From: JALORV01 sp963754065
GTDB taxonomy: Bacteria; Pseudomonadota; Gammaproteobacteria; Burkholderiales; Burkholderiaceae_F
Assembly (NCBI GenBank): GCA_963754065.1
Contig: CAVWFH010000033.1
Coordinates: 8,288 to 72,287 of the forward strand
DNA length: 64,000 bases
Direction of reading: 5' to 3'
The notes under the pieces were generated by a model. The model made no database searches, was not told where the DNA came from, and saw only the letters and a list, made by a program, of their open reading frames with translations. The position numbers and the translations under genes are program-made. Every line of letters starts with the position of its first letter. Positions within the stretch are counted from its first letter, which is position 1. Shown in pieces: positions 1 through 9,108 of this stretch.

Positions 1-440
1 ATCCACCCCCACGCCAGTCCCGCGAGCAGCGCCTGTGCACCGGAGCGCGGTGGATACACGCGGCGGGCGTACGGCGCAACCAAACGCCAGATCCCCAGGC
101 CGAGCGGCTCGAGCCGCTTGAGCCATGCGGCCCGTCCGAAGAGCGATGCGCCGATCGCCAGCAGCATCAGCGAACCCACGACCAGCAGGCCGATCTGCAG
201 CGGCAGGACATCCGCCGCATAGAGCGCGCCGCCCAAGGTGCCGACGAGTGCGCCCGCGATCGTGTAACTGGTGACGCGGCCCGCGTGGTAGCCCGCCGCC
301 AGTCGCGCTGCCGGCACCGTAGGCGGTCGATGCACCTGCAGCGCACCGACGAAGCCACCGCACATGCCAGCACAGTGCAGCCCGCCGAGCAGCGCGAGCG
401 TGAACGCGGCGAGAGCCTGGGTGGTCAGTAGATCCAGCAT
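1..440 (-). CDS. Sulfite exporter TauE/SafE-family membrane protein (partial, C-terminus beyond left edge)
   Basis: Read on the minus strand from an ATG at 440, the frame stays open to the window edge (about 146 codons). The N-terminus carries the motif HCAGMCGG in the first membrane segment, followed by further hydrophobic segments. This motif is typical of the COG2836 TauE/SafE-like proteins found beside cco genes, where they are thought to help copper or cytochrome oxidase assembly; the exact role is inferred. It lies downstream of hemN on the same strand, about 250 bases away, at the end of the cbb3 oxidase/hemN block. The C-terminal part is not in the window. Confidence 0.8.
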   Translation of the reverse strand, partial: MLDLLTTQALAAFTLALLGGLHCAGMCGGFVGALQVHRPPTVPAARLAAGYHAGRVTSYTIAGALVGTLGGALYAADVLPLQIGLLVVGSLMLLAIGASLFGRAAWLKRLEPLGLGIWRLVAPYARRVYPPRSGAQALLAGLAWGW

Positions 441-513
441 GACAAGGATTGTGCGCTATGGCCTGGCCCGCCGCTCGGCGTTGGCCGCAGACCGATCATC
501 GAAGTGTTCGTTT

Positions 514-532
514 CCCCTCGCTCGGCGAGGGG
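514..532. repeat. Short perfect hairpin downstream of hemN
   Basis: An 8-bp perfect inverted repeat (CCCCTCGC / GCGAGGGG) with a 3-base loop lies in the roughly 250-base gap between hemN and the TauE-like gene. Neither strand shows a T-run after the stem, so it is not a standard intrinsic terminator. It may be a small intergenic repeat or an mRNA-end structure. The rest of the gap (441-686) shows no gene. Confidence 0.4.
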
Positions 533-686
533 GCGGGGGAGTGTCGTACCGTTGCATTTCGGCGGAGCGCGCGGCCGCTCCGGAGCAAGCTGACCGACCA
601 GTCTTGAGCGGCGGAAGCGCAGCGGAAGCCGTGCCGCTCCGAGTGCACGTGCGGCCGCGCAGCGGTCGCGTACACGAGGAGCGCCG

Positions 687-2087
687 CTAGACGATCTTGG
701 AATAGCGCCGCGCGCGCTGATCGGCGCGCAGGTAGCGGTCGAAGGTCATCGCCACCGCGCGCACCAGCAACTTCCCCTTCGGAGTGACGGTGATCCATTC
801 GGGCGTGTTCTCGACCAGCCCCTCGTCCTCGAACAACTTCAGTTCGGCGATCTCCGTCTTGAAGTAGTCGTCGAACTTGATGAGATACGTCGTTTCGATC
901 GACTCCTTCGAGACCTCGAAATGGCACATCAGCGCCATGATGACCGCGCGCCGCAGGATGTCGTCGCGATCGAGTGCGATGCCGCGCGCCGTGGGCAGCG
1001 TGCCGAGGTTGAGGCGATCGTAGTACTCCTCGATCGTGCGGACGTTCTGCGAGTAGGTCGGGCCGATCTTGCTGATCGCCGACACGCCGAGGCCGATCAG
1101 GTCGCAGTCCGGACGCGTGGAATAGCCCTGGAAGTTGCGATGCAGGCGTCCCTGGCGCTGCGCACGCGCCAGGTCGTCGCCGGTCTTGGCGAAGTGATCC
1201 ATGCCGATGTAGTGGTAGCCGGCATCGCTCAGGCGCCGGATCGCATCGAGCATGATGTTGAGCTTTTCCTCCGGCGACGGCAGCTCGGCGGATTCGATGC
1301 GTCGTTGCGGCTTGAAACGGTCCGGCAGGTGTGCGTAGTGGTACAGCGCGATGCGCTCGGGGCTGAGCACCATCACTTTGTCGAGCGTGCGTGCGAAAGT
1401 TTCGCGGGTCTGCTTCGGCAAGCCGTAGATCAGGTCGAGATTGACCGACTTGAAATCCGCCTGTCGGGCGGCATCCACCGTTGCCTGCGTCATCTCGAAG
1501 CTTTGCAGCCGGTTCACCGCCCGCTGCACCTCGGGTTCGAAGTCCTGCACGCCGACCGACATGCGATTGAAGCCCAGCTTGGCCAGCGCCGCCACCTTGT
1601 CGGGGGGCGTCGAGCGCGGATCGACCTCGATCGAGTACTCGCCGCGCTCGGCCAGCGGGAAGCGCGCCGTCAGCAGGGCCATCAGCTGTGCGAGTTCATC
1701 GTTCGACAGGAACGTCGGCGTACCGCCACCAAAGTGGAGTTGTTCGATCTCCCGGCTGCCGGTCAGCCGTTGCCCGACGAGGTCCGCTTCGCGTTCGAGG
1801 TAGCCGATGTATTCGCCGGCCTTGCTGTGATCCTTGGTGATGACCTTGTTGCAGGCGCAGTAGTAGCAGACCGTGTTGCAGAACGGCAGATGAACGTACA
1901 GGGACAGCGAGGCGGCCGCGACGGCAGACTCGCGCGCGGCCAGTGCCTCGGAGAAAGCATTCGTTTCGAAGGCTTCGACAAACCGGTCGGCCGTCGGGTA
2001 CGACGTGTAGCGGGGGCCGGGAACATCGAAGCGCCGAAGGGTGGCCGGATCCGGCAATGTCACCTGGCCACGAGCTGTCATCAGCAT
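687..2087 (-). CDS. hemN: Oxygen-independent coproporphyrinogen III oxidase (radical SAM)
   Basis: This enzyme catalyses the anaerobic conversion of coproporphyrinogen III to protoporphyrinogen IX in cytoplasmic haem synthesis. The product is about 466 residues, the usual HemN length. Near the N-terminus it has GPRYTSYPT and the CxxxCxxC cluster motif (CNTVCYYCAC), where the extra Cys is also typical of HemN. GGGTPTFLS follows downstream. I chose the ATG at 2087 because AAGGA lies 7 bases upstream and the N-terminus then resembles E. coli HemN; an upstream ATG at 2111 is in frame. It is divergent from fnr, with an Fnr box 68 bases upstream, so it is very probably induced at low oxygen. Confidence 0.95.
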   Translation of the reverse strand: MLMTARGQVTLPDPATLRRFDVPGPRYTSYPTADRFVEAFETNAFSEALAARESAVAAASLSLYVHLPFCNTVCYYCACNKVITKDHSKAGEYIGYLEREADLVGQRLTGSREIEQLHFGGGTPTFLSNDELAQLMALLTARFPLAERGEYSIEVDPRSTPPDKVAALAKLGFNRMSVGVQDFEPEVQRAVNRLQSFEMTQATVDAARQADFKSVNLDLIYGLPKQTRETFARTLDKVMVLSPERIALYHYAHLPDRFKPQRRIESAELPSPEEKLNIMLDAIRRLSDAGYHYIGMDHFAKTGDDLARAQRQGRLHRNFQGYSTRPDCDLIGLGVSAISKIGPTYSQNVRTIEEYYDRLNLGTLPTARGIALDRDDILRRAVIMALMCHFEVSKESIETTYLIKFDDYFKTEIAELKLFEDEGLVENTPEWITVTPKGKLLVRAVAMTFDRYLRADQRARRYSKIV

Positions 2088-2154
2088 TGCCAATTCCTTG
2101 GCCGGGCTCATGCCGGCCGATCAGGGTATTATTTCGGGCCGAGTATGCCTCGCC

Positions 2155-2168
2155 TTGACGGGGGTCAA
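2155..2168. promoter_or_regulatory. Fnr/Anr box between hemN and fnr
   Basis: TTGAC-GGGG-GTCAA is a perfect 5-4-5 inverted repeat that fits the Fnr-family consensus TTGAT-N4-ATCAA. It lies 68 bases from the hemN start and about 140 bases from the fnr start. It can therefore serve the divergent pair: activation of hemN and autoregulation of fnr. The binding role is inferred from the motif and the adjacent fnr gene. Confidence 0.88.
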
Positions 2169-2307
2169 CGGGGTGGGTCCTGAAGTGACCAAGACACCCG
2201 GCCGGCAAGGGGCGCCGCGGGAATTCGGGCCACAACGACGCCGTGGTCTTTGGAGTTCGGCGTCCGACCTCTGTCCAGCGGTGGCTAGCCAAGGAGTTCT
2301 TCACAGT

Positions 2308-3039
2308 ATGAACGCGCCAGCGATCAACATCGCCAACTTGCGGGTTGCCTGCTCCAACTGCAACCTGCGCGAGCTGTGCCTTCCGGTCGGCCTGTCGCTG
2401 AAGGACGTCGAGCGGCTTGACGAACTGGTCGCCACGCGCAAGCGGGTGAAGCGGGGTGATGCGCTGTTTCGCGCCGGGGATCGATTCGAATCCCTGTACG
2501 CCGTCCGCCTCGGTTTCCTGAAGAGCACGGTGATGTCGCAGGACGGCCGCGAGCAGGTCACCGGGTTCCATATGGCCGGCGAACTGGTCGGCCTCGACGG
2601 CATCAGCAGCGAGGCCCACTCGTGCGATACGGTCGCCCTCGAGGACACCGAAGTCTGCGTGATTCCCTATGACCGGCTGGAGGACGTTGCCTCCGCCATG
2701 CCGGTGCTGCGCAACCACTTTCACAAGGTCATGAGCCGCGAGATCGTGCGCGAGCACGGCGTGATGCTGCTGCTCGGCAGCATGCATGCGGAAGAACGCC
2801 TGGCGGCGTTCCTGCTGAACCTGTCGCAGCGCTTCGAGGCGCGCGGCTACTCGCGCACCGAGTTCGTGCTGCGGATGACGCGCGCGGAGATCGGCAGCTT
2901 CCTCGGCCTGAAGCTGGAAACCGTGAGCCGCGTGCTGTCACGCTTTGCGCAGGACGGTCTCATCGACGTCAATCAGAAGCACGTCCGCATCGTCAATCCT
3001 GACGGATTGCGGCAGATCATTTCCGGCCAGGGCAACTAA
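2308..3039 (+). CDS. fnr: Fnr-type oxygen-sensing transcriptional regulator
   Basis: This 243-residue Crp/Fnr-family regulator uses an oxygen-labile [4Fe-4S] cluster. The N-terminal ligands C15, C18 and C24 (CxxCx5C) and C117 reproduce the E. coli Fnr spacing; C24 to C117 is 93 residues in both. A cyclic-nucleotide-binding-type barrel follows. The C-terminal helix-turn-helix contains ETVSRVLSRF, with the Glu/Ser/Arg contacts that recognise TTGAT-type half-sites. The ATG at 2308 was chosen because the cluster Cys sit at the right distance from it; the frame is open further upstream. Three matching boxes in this window make it the likely local regulator of hemN and both cco transcription units. 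Confidence 0.96.
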   Translation: MNAPAINIANLRVACSNCNLRELCLPVGLSLKDVERLDELVATRKRVKRGDALFRAGDRFESLYAVRLGFLKSTVMSQDGREQVTGFHMAGELVGLDGISSEAHSCDTVALEDTEVCVIPYDRLEDVASAMPVLRNHFHKVMSREIVREHGVMLLLGSMHAEERLAAFLLNLSQRFEARGYSRTEFVLRMTRAEIGSFLGLKLETVSRVLSRFAQDGLIDVNQKHVRIVNPDGLRQIISGQGN

Positions 3040-3076
3040 CCGCCGGCTGCACCCTGCTCCGCGCGACGTTCAAGCA

Positions 3077-3409
3077 CTAGCTGCGTTCGAGCGGTACGGC
3101 CTCGACATCCGACACGCATTCCCGCTTCGGGCAGCCGTCCGGGCGATCCCCCGCCGGCAGAGTGCACCGGTTGACCTCGAACGGCGAGCGGGCGAGGAAT
3201 ACGGTCAGCGCACTCGAAATTGCGCCCAGCGCCCACAGCGCGAAAAATCCCAGCGTGTAAACGAGCATCCGGTCGGCCTCGACCGGTGCTCCGAACAGAT
3301 GCAGGTCGCGCGGATCGAACAGCGAAAAGAACGCCAGTTCGGCCGCGCAGGCCACCAGGAACGACGGCCACAGCACCCAGCCGAGCCGTTGCGCAAAACT
3401 GTCTGTCAT
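3077..3409 (-). CDS. Small two-TM membrane protein at the end of the cco operon
   Basis: The product is about 110 residues with two hydrophobic segments in the first 75 residues and a polar, Cys-containing tail. It lies 35 bases after ccoH on the same strand, so it probably belongs to the cbb3 oxidase transcript. I recognise no named family; small unassigned membrane proteins are common at this place in betaproteobacterial cco clusters. The ATG at 3409 has GGGGGAGG immediately upstream (unusually close); a GTG at 3430 is an in-frame alternative. Confidence 0.7.
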   Translation of the reverse strand: MTDSFAQRLGWVLWPSFLVACAAELAFFSLFDPRDLHLFGAPVEADRMLVYTLGFFALWALGAISSALTVFLARSPFEVNRCTLPAGDRPDGCPKRECVSDVEAVPLERS

Positions 3410-3444
3410 GCCTCCCCCTCGCCGCTCCACGGTCTTCTGAAGGA

Positions 3445-3990
3445 CTAACGCGCCTGCAGCGTGAAGCGGCCGCCGCCGCCAGCGCTGAACGAGTCATCGA
3501 TGCGCCATTCCCGCGATTCCAGGATGACCTGCCAGCTGACAGGACCCCCGTAACCCGAGGTGGGCGCCGCGACCTGCAGCGACCCCACGAACACCGCACG
3601 GCGGTTGTCTGGATCGACGCCCTGGCGAGACAGCACGGCCGTGCGGTCTTCACCCGGTCGACCGGGGTGCACCAGCCGCAACCGCAGCGCGGCTTCCGGC
3701 GGCAGGGCACGGCGAGCATCGAGTTCAACGCGCACACGGTCGCCATCGGCAATGCCGGCAAGTTCGATGCGCGCTTCAAGGCCGAGCTCGCGCGCAAGCT
3801 GCACACGCGCCACTTCGTCATTGATCGCCAGGCCCTGCTTGTAGTAGTCGGCGGCGACCGGCCCGTCGAAGCCACGGGCAGCGATGATGGCGGTAGCAAT
3901 GCCGGCAATGACCGCCGTCGCCGGCAGCGCGATCAGGAACCATGGCCAGGGCTGGCGGTACCACGGGGTCACGACATGCGTGTTCACCAC
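3445..3990 (-). CDS. ccoH: FixH/CcoH family cbb3 oxidase assembly protein
   Basis: This 181-residue protein has one N-terminal membrane segment and then a periplasmic domain containing DYYKQGLAIN, the hallmark of the FixH family (PF05751). FixH/CcoH is needed for assembly or stability of the cbb3 oxidase. It starts with GTG preceded by AAGGA, 24 bases after ccoG on the same strand, in the usual ccoG-ccoH order. Confidence 0.9.
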   Translation of the reverse strand: MVNTHVVTPWYRQPWPWFLIALPATAVIAGIATAIIAARGFDGPVAADYYKQGLAINDEVARVQLARELGLEARIELAGIADGDRVRVELDARRALPPEAALRLRLVHPGRPGEDRTAVLSRQGVDPDNRRAVFVGSLQVAAPTSGYGGPVSWQVILESREWRIDDSFSAGGGGRFTLQAR

Positions 3991-4014
3991 GTTCGTCCTT
4001 TGTCGTCGGCGTGC

Positions 4015-5490
4015 TCAACGCCGCAGTCCGAGGAAGACGGTCTTCTCTTCCACCGCCACCTTCGGATCATCAACCGACTTCACGCCGATCACGATCTTGT
4101 TCGAGCCCGGAGGAATGTCCTCGGGACGCGCCCGCAGCCTCACCAGCACCGAGCGCGTCGACGCGCCGGGCATCTCGAAGGTCGGCTCGGACTCGATCGC
4201 CAGGCCCGGCAGTCCACCGGTGCTGAGGGCATAGGTCTGACCGCGTTCGCTGGTGTTCATGACCTGCAGCCGGAAGGTGTTCTCGATGCGGCCGTCTTCG
4301 GCCTCGCGGGCCAGTGCACCGCGATCGCGGATCACATCCACCTTGAGCGGCACGCGGATGCCGACCGCCACCACGAGCGCCGCCGTGACCGCCGCGAGTA
4401 TCCCGGTGTAGACGAACACCCGAGGCCGCAACACGTGGCCCCAGATGCCGCGCGCCGCATAGTGTTCCTCCAGGGCCCGCTCGGTCGAGAAGCGGATCAG
4501 CCCCTTGGACATGCCGGCCCGTTCCATCACGAAGTCACAGGCGTCGATGCACGCGGCGCAGCCGATGCACTCGTACTGCAGGCCGTTGCGGATGTCGATG
4601 CCGGTCGGGCAGACCTGGACGCAGAGCTTGCACTCGACGCAATCGCCCAGCCCCTGCTCGGTCCGCGTCGAGTTCTTGCTGCCCACGCCGCGCGGCTCGC
4701 CGCGCTCGCGGTCGTAGGTGACGATCAGCGTGTCCCGATCGAACATGGCGCTCTGGAAACGCGCATACGGGCACATGTACTTGCAGACCTGCTCGCGCAT
4801 CCAGCCCGCGTTGCCGTAGGTGGCGAAGCCGTAGAAAAGGATCCAGAAGAGCGACCAGCCGCCGGCCGCAAAAGTGGCGATCTCGATCGTCAGTGCGCGG
4901 ATCGGCGTGAAGTAACCGACGAAGGTGAAACCGGTCCAGAGCGCCACCGCGATCCAGGCTCCGTGCTTCGCCGCCTTGAGCGCGAACTTGCGCGCCGACC
5001 TCGGCTCCTTGTCGAGTTTCATGCGGCGGGCACGATCGCCCTCGATCTTCTGTTCGATCCACATGAAGATCTCGGTGTAGACCGTCTGCGGGCAGGCAAA
5101 GCCGCACCACAGGCGCCCGCCGACGGCCGTGAACAGGAACAGCGCCAGCGCCGCAATGATCAGGATTGCTGTCAGGTAGATGATGTCCTGCGGCCACATC
5201 ACCATGCCGAAGATGTAGAACTTGCGCGCGGCGAGGTCGAACAGCAGCGCCTGGCGGCCGTTCCACTGCAACCAGGGCAGTCCGTAGAAGACGATCTGCG
5301 TGACCCACACCGCCGCCCAGCGCCACTTCTGGAACAGGGCGAGCGAGTCGCCGATGCGCTGGCGCGGATAGATCTCCTCGCGCTTCGCGTACAGCTGGAT
5401 CTCGACCTCGCGGGGAGCGGGGACGGCGGGTTTCGCTCGCGTCCCCGGGGCGGACGGGGCGTCGCGTTTGACTTCGACCGCGTTATCCAT
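4015..5490 (-). CDS. ccoG: Cytochrome c oxidase accessory protein CcoG (FixG)
   Basis: This 491-residue polyferredoxin-like membrane protein has several transmembrane segments, the motif CGFACPQTVY, and two 4Fe-4S clusters of cysteines (CVECKLCVQVCP and CIGCAACIDACD). A C-terminal immunoglobulin-like domain follows. CcoG/FixG is thought to reduce copper for CuB insertion into CcoN. It lies 64 bases downstream of ccoP and immediately upstream of ccoH in the same transcript. Confidence 0.95.
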   Translation of the reverse strand: MDNAVEVKRDAPSAPGTRAKPAVPAPREVEIQLYAKREEIYPRQRIGDSLALFQKWRWAAVWVTQIVFYGLPWLQWNGRQALLFDLAARKFYIFGMVMWPQDIIYLTAILIIAALALFLFTAVGGRLWCGFACPQTVYTEIFMWIEQKIEGDRARRMKLDKEPRSARKFALKAAKHGAWIAVALWTGFTFVGYFTPIRALTIEIATFAAGGWSLFWILFYGFATYGNAGWMREQVCKYMCPYARFQSAMFDRDTLIVTYDRERGEPRGVGSKNSTRTEQGLGDCVECKLCVQVCPTGIDIRNGLQYECIGCAACIDACDFVMERAGMSKGLIRFSTERALEEHYAARGIWGHVLRPRVFVYTGILAAVTAALVVAVGIRVPLKVDVIRDRGALAREAEDGRIENTFRLQVMNTSERGQTYALSTGGLPGLAIESEPTFEMPGASTRSVLVRLRARPEDIPPGSNKIVIGVKSVDDPKVAVEEKTVFLGLRR

Positions 5491-5554
5491 GGGCTACTAC
5501 CTTCAATGGACAGGCGCGGCACCCGGAGGAGGCGCCGCGCTCGCCTTCATGCCA

Positions 5555-6529
5555 CTACTTCGCCGGCGCGGGCGCAGCCGGTGCGGTCGCCTTGGCGCTA
5601 TTCGTCAGCGACCAGACATACGCTGCGACCAGGTGGATCTCGGGTCCGGTGAGGATGTTCTTGAAACTCGGCATCAGGTTGTTGCGACCGGCATTGATCG
5701 TTTCGGCAATCGTCGCGGCGCTGCCGCCATAGAGCCAGACCTTGTCAGTCAGGTTGGGGGCGCCGAGCGCCGGGTTGCCCTTGGCGTCGGCGCCGTGGCA
5801 AGCAGCACACACGGTGTCGAACTTCGCCTTCCCGCGGATCGCCTTGACCGAATCATGCGCCGATCCCGACAGCGACAGCACGTAGTTCGCGACATCGTCC
5901 ACTTCCGCCTTGCCGCCCACCGCCGCCCCCATGGGCGGCATGACGCCGTTGCGCCCGTCGGTCACCGTCGTCACCAGTACGGCAGGCGCGCCGCCGTACA
6001 GCCAGTCACCGTCGGCGAGGTTCGGAAAGCCGCGCGAACCGCGCGCGTCCGACCCGTGGCATTGCGAACAATTGTTGAGGAAGAGCCGTTCGCCCATCTG
6101 GCGCGCCCGCGCATCTGCGGCCACCTGTTCGATCGGCTGCGCCGCATACGCGGCGAAGATCGGTCCGAAGCGGGCTTCGGCCGCCTTGACCTCAGCCTGG
6201 TACTGGCCCGATTGCGACCACTTCAGTACGCCCTGCCACTGCGTGCCCAGCCCCGGATACAGCACCAGGTAGAGGATGGAAAACAGGACGGTCAGATAGA
6301 ACAACCAGATCCACCAGCGCGGCATCGGGTTGTGATACTCCTGCAGGTCACCGTCCCAGACATGGCCGGTGGTCTCGATCTCACCCTTCGCATTGACCTG
6401 TGCCTTGATCGTCCGACGGCTCTGCAGCCACAGGAACACTGCACAGCCGATCACCGAGACGATCGTGATGATCGCGACGTAGTAGTCCCAGAAAGCGCTG
6501 GTGAAGCCGCTCGCTCCGATGTCATTCAT
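5555..6529 (-). CDS. ccoP: cbb3-type cytochrome c oxidase subunit III (dihaem)
   Basis: This 324-residue subunit has two N-terminal membrane segments and two periplasmic c-type haem domains (CSQCH and CAACH), with Met ligands in GVMPPMG and NLMPSF. CcoP delivers electrons from soluble cytochromes to CcoO and CcoN. Its ATG overlaps the ccoQ stop codon in an ATGA, which implies translational coupling. The C-terminus is an Ala/Pro-rich tail. Confidence 0.96.
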   Translation of the reverse strand: MNDIGASGFTSAFWDYYVAIITIVSVIGCAVFLWLQSRRTIKAQVNAKGEIETTGHVWDGDLQEYHNPMPRWWIWLFYLTVLFSILYLVLYPGLGTQWQGVLKWSQSGQYQAEVKAAEARFGPIFAAYAAQPIEQVAADARARQMGERLFLNNCSQCHGSDARGSRGFPNLADGDWLYGGAPAVLVTTVTDGRNGVMPPMGAAVGGKAEVDDVANYVLSLSGSAHDSVKAIRGKAKFDTVCAACHGADAKGNPALGAPNLTDKVWLYGGSAATIAETINAGRNNLMPSFKNILTGPEIHLVAAYVWSLTNSAKATAPAAPAPAK

Positions 6530-6702
6530 CTGTTCTTCCCCTGTTCACCGCTGCGCAGCGCTTCTTCGTGGTCAGCGAACGGCAGTTCCGATGCTTCCGT
6601 GAAACCTTTCTTTGCGCCCTTGCTGTAGGCCCACGCCACGATGGCGATGAAGCCGATGAGCCCCAGCACGGTCAGCAGGGCGCGCGCGTCATTCAGGTCC
6701 AT
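6526..6702 (-). CDS. ccoQ: cbb3-type cytochrome oxidase subunit CcoQ
   Basis: This short gene encodes 58 residues beginning MDLNDARALLTVLG, with one membrane segment, then a basic YSKGAKKGF stretch and an acidic tail. That layout is the CcoQ/FixQ pattern. It sits between ccoO (3 bases before its ATG) and ccoP (4-base ATGA overlap). CcoQ stabilises the oxidase complex. The identification rests on length, topology and position. Confidence 0.93.
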   Translation of the reverse strand: MDLNDARALLTVLGLIGFIAIVAWAYSKGAKKGFTEASELPFADHEEALRSGEQGKNR

Positions 6703-6705
6703 GGC

Positions 6706-7320
6706 CTAGCGCAGACCCTTGAGTTCGACGCCCAGGCCCTGCAGGTAGGCGATGACCGCGTCGAGTTCGGTCTTGCCCTTCAGGGCGTCGGGCGCCTTGG
6801 CGATCTGCTCGTCGCTGTACGGCACACCGACGGTGCGCAGCGCCTTCATGCGCGCCTGGATGTCGGAACCGTCGAGCTTGTTCTTCTCGAACCACGGGTA
6901 GGCCGGCATGTTCGACTCGGGAACGACGTCGCGAGGATTGTTGAAGTGGATGCGGTGCCACTCGTCCGAGTAGCGTGCGCCGACGCGTGCGAGGTCCGGG
7001 CCGGTGCGCTTGCTGCCCCACTGGAACGGATGGTCGTAGACGAACTCGCCCGCCACCGAGTAGTGGCCATACCGGAGCGTCTCCGCGCGGAACGGCCGGA
7101 TCATCTGCGAATGGCAGTTGTAGCAGCCCTCGCGGATGTAGATGTCGCGGCCCGCCAGCCGCAGCGGCTCATACGGCTTGAGTCCCTGCACCGGCTGCGT
7201 GACCTCGCGCTGGAAGTACAGCGGCACGATCTCGACCAGGCCGCCGACCGCGATCACAAGGATGACGAGGACGATCAGCAGCGGAACGCTCTGCTCGATC
7301 TTGTCGTGGGTGAGTTTCAT
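6706..7320 (-). CDS. ccoO: cbb3-type cytochrome c oxidase subunit II (monohaem)
   Basis: This 204-residue subunit begins MKLTHDKIEQ, followed by one N-terminal membrane anchor and a periplasmic domain with CYNCH (haem attachment), QMIRPF and the Met ligand in ESNMPAYPW. These are diagnostic CcoO motifs. The ATG at 7320 was chosen because the N-terminus matches the family; the frame is open further upstream into the ccoN-ccoO gap. It lies 40 bases after ccoN in the structural operon. Confidence 0.96.
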   Translation of the reverse strand: MKLTHDKIEQSVPLLIVLVILVIAVGGLVEIVPLYFQREVTQPVQGLKPYEPLRLAGRDIYIREGCYNCHSQMIRPFRAETLRYGHYSVAGEFVYDHPFQWGSKRTGPDLARVGARYSDEWHRIHFNNPRDVVPESNMPAYPWFEKNKLDGSDIQARMKALRTVGVPYSDEQIAKAPDALKGKTELDAVIAYLQGLGVELKGLR

Positions 7321-7360
7321 CGTGGTTCCTAGGTTTTCTCTGATACCGGTGCGGGCCGCG

Positions 7361-8794
7361 TCAGGCGTGGGCCATGGCAGCCGGAATGGGCGCCTCGACC
7401 GCCTTGCCCGCCGCAATCGTCTTCACCATGTTCCACGCCATCAGGAACATTCCGGCGAGATAGAGAAGGCCGCCCAGCAAACGGATCACGTAGAACGGAT
7501 AGGTCGCCTTCACGCTTTCGATGAACGTGTAGGTCAGCGTGCCGTCGTCGTTGACCGCGCGCCACATCAGCCCTTGCATCACGCCGGCGATCCACATGGC
7601 GGCGATGTAGAGCACGATGCCGATCGTGGCGACCCAGAAGTGCGTCGTGACCAGACGCATGCTGTGCATCTCGGTGCGTCCGTACAGCCGCGGCAGCAGG
7701 TAGTAGATCGCGCCGATCGACACCAGGCCGACCCAGCCGAGCGCGCCCGAATGCACGTGGCCGATGGTCCAGTCCGTGTAGTGGCTGAGCGCGTTGACGG
7801 TCTTGATGGACATCATCGGCCCTTCGAAGGTCGACATGCCGTAGAACGACAGCGAGACGATCAGGAACTTGAGGATCGGGTCGTCGCGCAGTTTGTGCCA
7901 CGCACCGCTCAACGTCATGATGCCGTTGATCATGCCGCCCCACGACGGCGCCAGCAGGATCAGCGAGAAAATCATGCCGATCGACTGCGCCCAGTCGGGC
8001 AGCGCCGTGTAGTGCAGATGGTGCGGGCCGGCCCACATGTAGGTGAAGATCAGCGCCCAGAAGTGCACCACCGACAGGCGATACGAGAAGATCGGGCGTC
8101 CCGCGGCCTTGGGCACGAAGTAGTACATGATCCCGAGGAAGCCGGCGGTCAGGAAAAAGCCCACGGCGTTATGGCCGTACCACCACTGCACCATGGCATC
8201 GGTCGCCCCCGGGTAGACCGAGTACGACTTCCACAGGCTCGCCGGTACGGCGGCACTGTTGACCAGATGCAGCACGGCCACGGTGATGATGTAGGCGCCG
8301 AAGAACCAGTTGGCCACATAGATGTGCTTGACCTTGCGCTTGACGATCGTGCCGAAGAACACGACGGCATAGGCAACCCAGACCAGCGTGATCAGGACGT
8401 CGATCGGCCACTCGAGTTCGGCGTATTCCTTGGAAGTCGTGATGCCGAGCGGCAGGGTAATCGCGGCCGCGACGATCACCAGCTGCCAGCCCCAGAACGT
8501 GAACGCCACCAGCGGACCGCCCCACAGGCGCGCCTGCGACGTCCGCTGGACCGCGTAATAGCTCGTGGCGAACAGCGCGCATCCGCCGAACGCGAAGATC
8601 ACCGCATTCGTGTGCAGCGGGCGCAGGCGCCCGAAGCTGAGCCAGGGAATCCCGAAATTGAGCTCGGGCCAGGCCATCTGGGCGGCAATGATCACGCCGA
8701 CCAGCATGCCGACGATGCCCCAGATCACCGTCATCACGGCGAACTGCCGCACGACTTTGTAGTTATAGGTGTCCGCAGTGACGGCTGAGTTCAT
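7361..8794 (-). CDS. ccoN: cbb3-type cytochrome c oxidase catalytic subunit I
   Basis: This 477-residue, roughly 12-TM haem-copper oxidase subunit has the CuB/haem ligands in context: WWYGHNAVGFF with the nearby Tyr of MYYFVPK, the His pair in WAGPHHLHY, and GHVHSGALGW. It reduces O2 to water with high affinity and pumps protons. It is the first structural gene of the ccoNOQP run. A perfect Fnr box lies 167 bases upstream, so induction under oxygen limitation is expected. Confidence 0.97.
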   Translation of the reverse strand: MNSAVTADTYNYKVVRQFAVMTVIWGIVGMLVGVIIAAQMAWPELNFGIPWLSFGRLRPLHTNAVIFAFGGCALFATSYYAVQRTSQARLWGGPLVAFTFWGWQLVIVAAAITLPLGITTSKEYAELEWPIDVLITLVWVAYAVVFFGTIVKRKVKHIYVANWFFGAYIITVAVLHLVNSAAVPASLWKSYSVYPGATDAMVQWWYGHNAVGFFLTAGFLGIMYYFVPKAAGRPIFSYRLSVVHFWALIFTYMWAGPHHLHYTALPDWAQSIGMIFSLILLAPSWGGMINGIMTLSGAWHKLRDDPILKFLIVSLSFYGMSTFEGPMMSIKTVNALSHYTDWTIGHVHSGALGWVGLVSIGAIYYLLPRLYGRTEMHSMRLVTTHFWVATIGIVLYIAAMWIAGVMQGLMWRAVNDDGTLTYTFIESVKATYPFYVIRLLGGLLYLAGMFLMAWNMVKTIAAGKAVEAPIPAAMAHA

Positions 8795-8960
8795 GTAGTC
8801 CTCGTGCAGAAAAACGTGTGCGACCGCGCGATCTGGCGATTGCGCGGAACGTCGTAAGTGGGGCTCTCCGCCTTGCTGTTGCTCGTTGTTTTCATGGCCG
8901 GCGCGGCGACCGTACTCCGATACTCGGGTTGGATGCTAGGAACCCGCTGCCGCAGCGCGA

Positions 8961-8974
8961 TTGACACAGGTCAA
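8961..8974. promoter_or_regulatory. Fnr/Anr box upstream of ccoN
   Basis: TTGAC-ACAG-GTCAA is a perfect 5-4-5 inverted repeat in the 314-base gap (8795-9108) between ccoS and ccoN. It indicates that ccoNOQPGH has its own Fnr-dependent promoter, separate from the ccoIS unit upstream. No gene was found in the gap. Confidence 0.9.
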
Positions 8975-9108
8975 TCGCACCAGAACGACCGCGCCACCGC
9001 GTTATCCATTGTCGCAAACCGGACAGACGATACCCTGCAAAACGAGCGGTACGCGAGCGTTCCATCCTGGTGCATCGCTATTGTCCCCACCGGTGAATGG
9101 GGTGCCGT

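Noticed and set aside
514..532. Intrinsic terminator for hemN
   Set aside because: The hairpin is perfect, but no T-run follows on the minus strand.
3220..5652. Long open plus-strand frame of about 810 codons across ccoG and ccoH
   Set aside because: It is antisense to ccoH/ccoG, has no recognisable domain and the low-complexity Arg/Ala/Asp composition typical of the opposite strand of high-GC genes.
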